In this document: positions 1 through 4,518 of the stretch, one piece after another
Position numbering within the stretch: position 1 is the first letter of the stretch
Layout: each line of letters starts with the position of its first letter
Assembly: GCA_012515085.1 (NCBI GenBank)
Contig: JAAYZB010000005.1
Coordinates: 1 to 5,004, forward strand
From: Acholeplasmataceae bacterium
GTDB lineage: Bacteria; Bacillota_I; Bacilli_A; Izemoplasmatales; Hujiaoplasmataceae
DNA: 5,004 bases
Direction: 5' to 3'
Notes under the pieces: generated by a model
The model's database searches: none
Told to the model about the DNA's origin: nothing
Seen by the model: only the letters and a program-made list of their open reading frames with translations
Made by a program: the position numbers and the translations under genes

Positions 1-1059
1 ATGATAACCAGAGCGGAGTGCGATTTGTTGGTCTGCATAAAAGGTCACCGCATCGTGTGGGGGAATCCCCTTAAGATTGAAGGCGATGATTCCCCCTTCA
101 GTCTTCGGGTTATAGAGGATGACGTCCACCATCTCCATCAGCTGAGCGATTGCCATCTTTGCCAGTTTATGGCTGTGCCGATCGATTTGTTCCAAGCCAA
201 CTTTTTGAAGGTACATGACGGCTTCTCCAAGGCCGATCGCTTCCGCAATTGGCATGGTGCCTGCCTCAAACTTATATGGAAGATCTTTCCATTCTGCTTC
301 ATATAAGCCGACATGATCATTCATATCTCCGCCGGTTTCAAATGGTTCCAGTTGTTCTAAGAGCGCTTTTTTCCCGTAACAGACACCGATCCCGGTTGGG
401 CCGAGCATCTTATGTCCGGAGAATGCGAGAAAGTCCACATCCAGCGCTTTCACATCGATCGGAATATGTGTCACTGCTTGGGCGGCGTCACAAATAACGA
501 TCGCTGACTTCGAATGCGCCCATTCAACGATTTCTTTGATCGGCGTCACATACCCGAGCACATTTGACACATAAGTGAGCGCAACGATCTTGGTTTGATC
601 GGTAATCACCTTTTTGGCATTGGCAAGCGTGATCCGTCCTGATTTTGTCAACGGGATGTATTTGAGATTCAATCCTTTTTCCCGAGCGAGCTGTTGCCAA
701 GGCAATAAAGAGGAATGATGCTCCAAATAGGAAGTGACGATTTCATCGCCCGGTTTCACGAACTGCCGGCCGACACAATACATCACCAGATTGAGCGCGG
801 ACGTCGCTCCACGTGTGAAAATGGTCTCGGTCACATCCGCATGGATAAAGTCGGCAATCACTTGACGGGCCGCTTCATATTTTTCCGTTGCTTCGAGGCT
901 GCTTTGATACATTCCCCGATGAATGTTGACGGAATAATTCTGATAATAATCCGTGACTGCGTCGATGACCAATTGCGGTTTCAAACTGCTGGCAGCCGTG
1001 TCCAGATAGACATGATTCGGTTTGAGTTGGGGAAAATCTTTACGCCAGTTCCGGCTCAT
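1..1059 (-). CDS. sufS: SufS-type cysteine desulfurase, 3' end cut by window edge
   Basis: This encodes a PLP-dependent group II cysteine desulfurase, which removes sulfur from L-cysteine as an enzyme persulfide and passes it, usually through SufU or SufE, to the SufBCD scaffold in the cytosol. The 353 visible codons are open from the ATG at 1057-1059 to base 1. Landmarks are NIHRG (45-49), EHHSSLLPWQ (113-122), VSNVLG (164-169), DAAQAV (191-196), the PLP-lysine motif FSGHKMLGPTG with K217, FEAGT (264-268) and RSGYH (349-353). In the family the catalytic Cys directly follows R-[TS/A]-G-x-H, so it should be the first codon outside the window. Some positions differ from the usual motifs: DAAQ for DGAQ, and TMPIA for TPNIA. 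The start is supported by a strong Shine-Dalgarno site; the gene overlaps the end of sufD by 20 nt. About 50 C-terminal residues are expected beyond the edge. Family assignment is secure; SufS rather than another group II desulfurase follows from the sufCD context. Confidence 0.95.
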   Translation of the reverse strand, partial: MSRNWRKDFPQLKPNHVYLDTAASSLKPQLVIDAVTDYYQNYSVNIHRGMYQSSLEATEKYEAARQVIADFIHADVTETIFTRGATSALNLVMYCVGRQFVKPGDEIVTSYLEHHSSLLPWQQLAREKGLNLKYIPLTKSGRITLANAKKVITDQTKIVALTYVSNVLGYVTPIKEIVEWAHSKSAIVICDAAQAVTHIPIDVKALDVDFLAFSGHKMLGPTGIGVCYGKKALLEQLEPFETGGDMNDHVGLYEAEWKDLPYKFEAGTMPIAEAIGLGEAVMYLQKVGLEQIDRHSHKLAKMAIAQLMEMVDVILYNPKTEGGIIAFNLKGIPPHDAVTFYADQQIALRSGYH

Positions 1060-1969
1060 CTATTGCCCCTCCCATCACTTGTTTTCGCACGATTTTTGTC
1101 AAGTAATCGCTTAATTTGGCATGCGCCAATTGATCTAGAAACGGCGCCAAATAGCCAAACACAATCAGTTGTTTGGCGAGTGTTTCATCGAGCCCTCGAC
1201 TTTCCAGATAGAAAAGTTCATCATCGTTGATTCGTCCGATTGCCGCACCATGCGAGGCTTTGACATCGTATTCATCGATCAATAGCTTCGGGTCGACACT
1301 GATGGAACTCTTTTCTCCCAATAACAACCCACGGTTGGCTTGTTCGCAAGCCGACTGAGCCATGCCTTTTTGAATCACTCCCGCGACAATGCATTCCAAT
1401 AGGCCTTCTTCGGTCGCAATCAAAAAATTCTGCATCTTCGAAATCGTTTGCTTGGCTTGATGACGAACGGTTTCTTCAATCTGGATTCGATTTTTTTTCG
1501 TCGCCACCGCCAACGACAGATAGTCGACACTGGCTCCTTCTCCGATTAGTTCTGTATCATCCCGGCACAAAAAGGAAGCGTTGGGAAACACCCCGGTCAA
1601 TAACGTTAGCCGGGCATTTTCTTTCAGACGAAACTTCCGTTCAATTGATAATTTAGAGTTGATTGGTTCTAAGAAAATGTGATCAACAGTGACTTCGGCG
1701 CCACTTCCGAGACGAAAATGAAACTGCAACTGTTCTTCCTTTTTCAAGTCGAAGAGGAGGATCTTTAATGCGACTTGAGTGTTCTTGTGAAAGGAAAACC
1801 GAATCACATTCTCACTCACCTCTTTTGTTATGAGGCAAGTAAGTTCTTTTTTCTTCTTGCCAGAAAAAGCGATCGTTCGATCGTGAATCTTGACACCAGG
1901 TACCTTGGGGGGGGTGTCGCACAATTCCCATACCGACGCATCCTTAGGAAAAAGCGCTCCGAGGAACAT
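1040..1969 (-). CDS. sufD: SufD-like Fe-S cluster assembly scaffold protein, short form
   Basis: This is the SufB/SufD-family partner that forms the SufBCD scaffold with SufB and SufC; the cluster site lies at the SufB-SufD interface. The best recognised part is the C-terminal core at residues 226-260: DPKLLIDEYDVKASHGAAIG followed by LFYLESRGL. H240 matches the functional SufD histidine (E. coli H360), whereas the Cys two residues before it in E. coli is Ala238 here. The middle is the repetitive beta-strand region typical of the family. At 309 residues it is clearly shorter than the roughly 420-430 of E. coli or Bacillus SufD, and the N-terminal helical region is largely missing. I chose ATG 1967-1969 because it overlaps the sufC stop as TGATG. 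A TTG at 2005 would add 12 residues, but its AGGGAG box touches it directly, leaving no spacer. An eight-C run (1907-1914) sits near the N-terminus. SufD rather than SufB is inferred from position between sufC and sufS and from size. Confidence 0.88.
   Translation of the reverse strand: MFLGALFPKDASVWELCDTPPKVPGVKIHDRTIAFSGKKKKELTCLITKEVSENVIRFSFHKNTQVALKILLFDLKKEEQLQFHFRLGSGAEVTVDHIFLEPINSKLSIERKFRLKENARLTLLTGVFPNASFLCRDDTELIGEGASVDYLSLAVATKKNRIQIEETVRHQAKQTISKMQNFLIATEEGLLECIVAGVIQKGMAQSACEQANRGLLLGEKSSISVDPKLLIDEYDVKASHGAAIGRINDDELFYLESRGLDETLAKQLIVFGYLAPFLDQLAHAKLSDYLTKIVRKQVMGGAIDEPELA
1066..1073 (-). promoter_or_regulatory. Shine-Dalgarno site of sufS, inside sufD
   Basis: On the minus strand this reads GGGAGGGG and ends 6 nt before the sufS ATG at 1059. 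It lies within the last codons of sufD. Together with the 20-nt sufD/sufS overlap it fixes the sufS start and suggests that sufS is translated in coupling with sufD. Confidence 0.75.
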
Positions 1970-2010
1970 CAGCGGAGCCCCGGAATCGTTTTTTTGGTCG
2001 CACAACTCCC
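1916..2010 (-). repeat. Two copies of a 14-nt direct repeat flanking the sufC end and sufD start
   Basis: GGGAGTTGTGCGAC (2010-1997) and GGGAATTGTGCGAC (1929-1916) differ at one base and lie 81 nt (27 codons) apart, so they fall in the same reading frame. In the sufD frame both read ELCD; in the sufC frame they read SCAT and NCAT. Each is followed, after one base, by a homopolymer: seven A in the first and eight C in the second. GTAT also stands a few bases upstream of both. This may be the remnant of a small local duplication, but the flanks beyond the core have diverged. Confidence 0.6.
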
Positions 2011-2011
2011 T
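1956..2011 (-). other. Possible -1 frameshift or translational-coupling signal at the sufC/sufD junction
   Basis: In minus-strand order there is AGGGAG (2011-2006), a 10-nt spacer, seven A (1995-1989), a 10-nt spacer, and then a hairpin with GCTCCG (1978-1973) pairing with CGGAGC (1961-1956). The 11-nt loop contains both the sufC TGA and the sufD ATG. AGGGAG at 10 nt before an A-rich slippery run followed by a stem is the layout of the E. coli dnaX frameshift site. A -1 shift on the A run moves from the sufC frame into the sufD frame with no stop between, giving a SufC-SufD fusion. The site is not a perfect X-XXY-YYZ heptamer in the sufC frame (ACC AAA AAA ACG), and the stem is 10 nt away rather than about 6. 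The hairpin may simply couple sufD initiation to sufC translation. The elements are seen; the function is inferred. Confidence 0.35.
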
Positions 2012-2802
2012 AGCGTATACTGCCGAGTTTTGGAAGGATCTTCCAATTCATCGATTCCCAGTTCGGCTTTCAGCCAATCATACCCTTCACGGTCAATCTT
2101 TTGGATCAGCTCACGACCACCGGTTTTGACGATCGTTCCTCGAATCATGATATGAACTTGATCGGGTATGATGTAATCTAGCAATCGCTCATAGTGTGTA
2201 ATGAGCACCAGTCCCAGATCCGGAGATTTCATTTTTGATACGTTATCTCCTACGAGTTTCAAAGCGTCCACGTCAAGTCCAGAGTCGATTTCATCCAAAA
2301 AGGCGATCTTCGGTTGGATCAAGCGCATCTGCAGGATTTCGTTCCGTTTCTTTTCTCCCCCGGAAAATCCTTGGTTCAGATAGCGCTGCGAGAGTCCTGA
2401 ACCCATGTTCAAGGCTTTCGCAGCATCTTCAAATTTTAAAATAAATTTACCGATTCTTAAGCGCTCATTGGCTTTGAGTCGGGCGGATACGGCTGTTTTG
2501 ACAAAATCAAAGTTGGTCACTCCAGGGACTTCAATTGGATTTTGCATTGCTAAAAACAAGCCTCTCCGACTGCGTTCATCGACGGAAAGACCGATAATCG
2601 ACTCGCCATCGAGCAAGATGTCTCCGGATTCAACTTTGAACTTTGGATGTCCCATGACAATTTGTGCAAGCGTTGATTTTCCGGTGCCGTTTGGCCCCAT
2701 GATCGCATGGGTCTCGCCACCGGAAACAGTCAGGTTGACGCCTTGTAAAATCAACGTATCTTCGACGGATACGACCAAATCTTTAATTTCTAGTGTCGCC
2801 AT
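1969..2802 (-). CDS. sufC: SufC, ABC-type ATPase of the SufBCD Fe-S scaffold
   Basis: This is the cytosolic ATPase that binds SufB and SufD and drives the conformational change needed for Fe-S cluster assembly. It is ABC-type but not a transporter. All motifs are present: Walker A GPNGTGKST (36-44, K42), Q-loop Q87, the SufC-specific signature LNQGFSGGEKKRNE (142-155), Walker B IAFLDE with E171, D-loop SGLD (174-177) and switch H203. The ATG at 2800-2802 (MATLEIKDL) is preferred because GGAGG lies 7 nt upstream; the ATG at 2808 would leave only one base. At 277 residues it looks somewhat longer than typical SufC (about 250-260). After the usual end near ELGIDE (about 251) there is a tail without familiar motifs, ending KKTIPGLR, which spans the seven-A run. 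The TGA stop overlaps the sufD ATG as TGATG. It is the first gene of the operon, about 20 nt after the predicted transcription start. Confidence 0.96.
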   Translation of the reverse strand: MATLEIKDLVVSVEDTLILQGVNLTVSGGETHAIMGPNGTGKSTLAQIVMGHPKFKVESGDILLDGESIIGLSVDERSRRGLFLAMQNPIEVPGVTNFDFVKTAVSARLKANERLRIGKFILKFEDAAKALNMGSGLSQRYLNQGFSGGEKKRNEILQMRLIQPKIAFLDEIDSGLDVDALKLVGDNVSKMKSPDLGLVLITHYERLLDYIIPDQVHIMIRGTIVKTGGRELIQKIDREGYDWLKAELGIDELEDPSKTRQYTLGSCATKKTIPGLR

Positions 2803-2809
2803 TTGCATT

Positions 2810-2814
2810 CCTCC
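2810..2814 (-). promoter_or_regulatory. Shine-Dalgarno site of sufC
   Basis: GGAGG on the minus strand ends 7 nt before the ATG at 2802 but only one base before the upstream ATG at 2808. It therefore decides the start as MATLEIKDL. Confidence 0.8.
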
Positions 2815-2828
2815 AAGTCACAGCTTCT

Positions 2829-2857
2829 ATTGTACATGATTTTCCTAGAGGATGCAA
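2829..2857 (-). promoter_or_regulatory. Predicted SigA-type promoter of the suf operon
   Basis: On the minus strand, -35 TTGCAT (2857-2852) and -10 TACAAT (2834-2829) are separated by exactly 17 bp, with an A/T-rich tract upstream (about 2858-2875). Transcription should start near 2822, giving a leader of about 20 nt with no room for a riboswitch. The -35 matches consensus only in its TTG, but the same TTGCAT at the same spacing precedes the mgtC-like gene in this window. No clear repressor operator was recognised. Confidence 0.6.
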
Positions 2858-2881
2858 AAATAATGATAAAAAATCCACATG

Positions 2882-2907
2882 AAAAACGGATTCCCGAAGG
2901 AATCCGC
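2882..2907 (-). terminator. Rho-independent terminator of the mgtC-like gene
   Basis: Directly after the TAA at 2908 the minus strand forms an 8-bp stem, CGGATTCC with GGAATCCG (arms 2899-2906 and 2887-2894). The stem closes on the very stable loop C(UUCG)G and is followed by five T (2886-2882). It separates this gene from the suf operon promoter. Confidence 0.88.
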
Positions 2908-3450
2908 TTATTTTTCAACAATTTCCGATCCGAGGATATCCGGACTTTTCGCATGCTTGATTGCCGTCAAACCAATGATCCGGCGAACGACGGTTAAAAA
3001 CAAGAAGGAAAAGACCGATAGAATGATCCCGATCAGATACCCCCCCATTCCAAAGCACAGCCCAATCATGGCGGCTAAAAACAAGGTGGCCGCCGTCGTC
3101 AATCCATAGATGCCATTGGATGTTTTCAAAATGGTTCCAGCACCTAAGAAACCGACCCCGGTCACGACTTGCGCAATGATCCGTTGTCTTTCCAGATTGA
3201 CCGCGATACCGGCATCGGCCAAGGTGGCCGCCATTGCCAACGCTTCTTGATAAAGCGAATCCTGGAGGATGGCGATCCCGCAAGCGCCAAAAGCCACCAT
3301 CAGATGCGTGGTGATCCCCGCAATCTTATGGCGAATCTGCCGCTCAAAGCCGATCACACCGGCAAAGATCGCAGTGAGTCCCATCCGGATCAACATTTCC
3401 CAGATCGACGGTGTCGTATTGAGTATCGAATCGATTGTAGCCAAAAACAT
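2908..3450 (-). CDS. MgtC/SapB family integral membrane protein
   Basis: The 180-residue protein has the MgtC/SapB core of about five membrane segments (roughly 17-34, 45-62, 91-108, 114-132 and 136-155). Family motifs are GFERQIRHKIAGITTH (34-49), RIIAQVVTGVGFLGAGTIL (90-108) and GLTTAATLF (116-124). Family members are linked to growth in low magnesium and, in Salmonella MgtC, to inhibition of the F1Fo ATP synthase. Whether that holds for this short form is unknown, since it lacks the C-terminal soluble domain of classical MgtC. I chose ATG 3448-3450 because AGGTGA lies 5 nt before it; a GTG at 3459 would add three residues but sits inside that Shine-Dalgarno site. The gene appears monocistronic, with its own promoter and terminator. 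Confidence 0.9.
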   Translation of the reverse strand: MFLATIDSILNTTPSIWEMLIRMGLTAIFAGVIGFERQIRHKIAGITTHLMVAFGACGIAILQDSLYQEALAMAATLADAGIAVNLERQRIIAQVVTGVGFLGAGTILKTSNGIYGLTTAATLFLAAMIGLCFGMGGYLIGIILSVFSFLFLTVVRRIIGLTAIKHAKSPDILGSEIVEK

Positions 3451-3455
3451 CGGAT

Positions 3456-3461
3456 TCACCT
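3456..3461 (-). promoter_or_regulatory. Shine-Dalgarno site of the mgtC-like gene
   Basis: AGGTGA on the minus strand pairs with the UCACCU end of 16S rRNA and leaves a 5-nt spacer to the ATG at 3450. It contains the alternative GTG at 3459, which argues against that start. Confidence 0.65.
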
Positions 3462-3490
3462 GACTTCCGTAAACGGTTCAAAAAAAATAG

Positions 3491-3500
3491 AAAGCGCTTT
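3491..3500. promoter_or_regulatory. Perfect 10-bp palindrome in the mgtC-like leader, candidate operator
   Basis: AAAGCGCTTT is a perfect inverted repeat centred on CG, lying roughly 10-19 nt downstream of the predicted transcription start. LacI/CcpA-type operators also have a CG centre. Extended to 14 nt, it agrees with the Bacillus cre consensus except at the outer T, G and final A. A repressor bound here would block elongation as a roadblock. It could be chance. Confidence 0.3.
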
Positions 3501-3515
3501 ACTTGATAAATAAGT

Positions 3516-3544
3516 ATTATAGCATGAACCTGCGCTATATGCAA
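3516..3544 (-). promoter_or_regulatory. Predicted strong SigA-type promoter of the mgtC-like gene
   Basis: On the minus strand, -35 TTGCAT (3544-3539), a 17-bp spacer, and a perfect -10 TATAAT (3521-3516) preceded by TGC, which makes an extended -10. The expected start is near 3509, leaving a leader of about 59 nt that contains a palindrome and a run of eight T (on the minus strand) before the Shine-Dalgarno site. It is the best promoter in the window. Confidence 0.8.
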
Positions 3545-3550
3545 GCATGA

Positions 3551-3576
3551 AAAAACAAAAAGGAGCCGTGGCTCCT
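3551..3576 (-). terminator. Rho-independent terminator of the CDF transporter unit
   Basis: The minus strand reads AGGAGC, loop CACG, GCTCCT (stem arms 3576-3571 and 3566-3561), then TTTTGTTTTT. The first arm includes the last two bases of the CDF TAG stop (3577-3575), so the terminator starts within the gene. The promoter of the mgtC-like gene follows 7 bases later. Confidence 0.82.
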
Positions 3577-4468
3577 ATCGTTTTTCTTGCGGGTTTACGT
3601 GAATCATACAATGCTTGACCAACGGGATTTTCCCTTCAATCTCATCATGGATCCTTGTGGCGACTTCATGCGCATCAAAGAGCGTCATGTCTGCGTCTAG
3701 GCAGATTTCCAGATCCACATAATATTTGAGTCCAAATTGTCGGGTTTTCAAGAGATCGATCCCCAAGACCTCGGGGAATGATAAGACAATCTCCCGGATG
3801 TTGCGAATAGTATCTTGATCGATCGCTTGATCAACCACCTGACTGAATCCGGTCTGAATGATTCGAAATCCCAAGCGAATGATGAAAAAGGCAATGATAA
3901 TCGATGCGATCGGTTCCAGAAATGCCCAGCCAAGCAACGAACCGCCAATCGCGACCAAGACACTGAAACTCGCCAGTTCATCGCTCCGGTGATCCAGAGC
4001 CATGGCCATCAAGGTGGGAGAAGCGGCTTTTTTCCCTCTTCGACGAGTCAATTGATACAAAATCTCTTTGATCAGGATCGTCGATGCGGCCACAACGAGC
4101 GCCATCCAGTGCGGTGTGGATATGGGAATATCGTTGAAAAGATAGTCCCAAAGAAGGATTCCGGCGGATTTGGCAATCTCTATAGCCGTGATGATCAAGA
4201 TGATTCCAATCAACACGGACACCAGCGAATCAAACCGTTCATGACCATATGGATGCTTATCATCGGTTTCTTTTCGGGACATCCGCCCGGTAATTAAAAC
4301 AAAGAAATTGGTGAACACGTCGCTGAACGAGTTGATGCTGTCGGAAACAAGGGCTGTGGAACGGCTAATCAGTCCAATCACCAGTTTTCCTACTCCCAAG
4401 AAGGCATTGATTACAAGGGTCAACCCGGTCGTTTTAGTGATGATACGCCGTTCATTTTCCAGTGACAT
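3575..4468 (-). CDS. Cation diffusion facilitator transporter, probably a manganese exporter
   Basis: This 297-residue CDF protein should work as a dimer in the cytoplasmic membrane, exporting divalent metal in exchange for protons. Six membrane segments fall at roughly 14-34, 38-61, 82-102, 118-140, 152-182 and 186-205. A cytoplasmic C-terminal domain (213-297) follows, with H267 and H290 in the usual metal-binding region. The HPYGHERF motif is at 72-79. The intramembrane site is N46xxxD50 in segment 2 and D159xxxD163 in segment 5. Zinc-type members carry His or Asp at the first position; N-D-D-D is the arrangement described for manganese CDF proteins such as pneumococcal MntE. Mn specificity is therefore inferred. 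The ATG at 4466-4468 is chosen over a TTG at 4510 because AGGGGAG lies 8 nt before it and MSLENER is a natural N-terminus. The upstream gene ends 50 nt away with no terminator between, so they are probably cotranscribed. Confidence 0.92.
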   Translation of the reverse strand: MSLENERRIITKTTGLTLVINAFLGVGKLVIGLISRSTALVSDSINSFSDVFTNFFVLITGRMSRKETDDKHPYGHERFDSLVSVLIGIILIITAIEIAKSAGILLWDYLFNDIPISTPHWMALVVAASTILIKEILYQLTRRRGKKAASPTLMAMALDHRSDELASFSVLVAIGGSLLGWAFLEPIASIIIAFFIIRLGFRIIQTGFSQVVDQAIDQDTIRNIREIVLSFPEVLGIDLLKTRQFGLKYYVDLEICLDADMTLFDAHEVATRIHDEIEGKIPLVKHCMIHVNPQEKR

Positions 4469-4476
4469 GCGTGATT

Positions 4477-4483
4477 CTCCCCT
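4477..4483 (-). promoter_or_regulatory. Shine-Dalgarno site of the CDF transporter
   Basis: AGGGGAG on the minus strand stands 8 nt before the ATG at 4468 and has no suitable relation to the TTG at 4510, so it supports the 297-residue protein. Confidence 0.7.
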
Positions 4484-4518
4484 TTTGGGTGAAGCTTCGA
4501 TGATCCCCAACTAATGGA

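Noticed and set aside
715..1230. Plus-strand open frame of 171 codons
   Set aside because: It lies antisense to sufS and sufD, which have clear family motifs. No motif or Shine-Dalgarno site supports it.
1970..2005. TTG at 2005 as the sufD start (321 residues)
   Set aside because: Its AGGGAG box abuts the codon with no spacer, whereas the ATG at 1969 forms a TGATG overlap with sufC. The extra 12 residues show no SufD similarity. It cannot be fully excluded.
2803..2808. ATG at 2808 as the sufC start
   Set aside because: Only one base separates it from GGAGG; the ATG at 2802 has a 7-nt spacer and gives the usual MATLEI-type N-terminus.
3451..3550. Riboswitch (for example magnesium or manganese sensing) in the mgtC-like leader
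   Set aside because: The leader is only about 59 nt and shows no multi-helix structure or recognised conserved motif.
3815..4297. Plus-strand open frame of 160 codons
   Set aside because: It is antisense to the CDF gene, with a polar low-complexity translation and no recognisable domain.
4469..4510. TTG at 4510 as the CDF start (311 residues)
   Set aside because: The added residues are encoded by the AGGGGAG ribosome-binding region and are not typical of the family.
4469..4518. Terminator or promoter between the unrecognised gene and the CDF gene
   Set aside because: Only a loopless GAAGCTTC palindrome is present, with no T-run and no convincing -35/-10 pair in the 50 nt.
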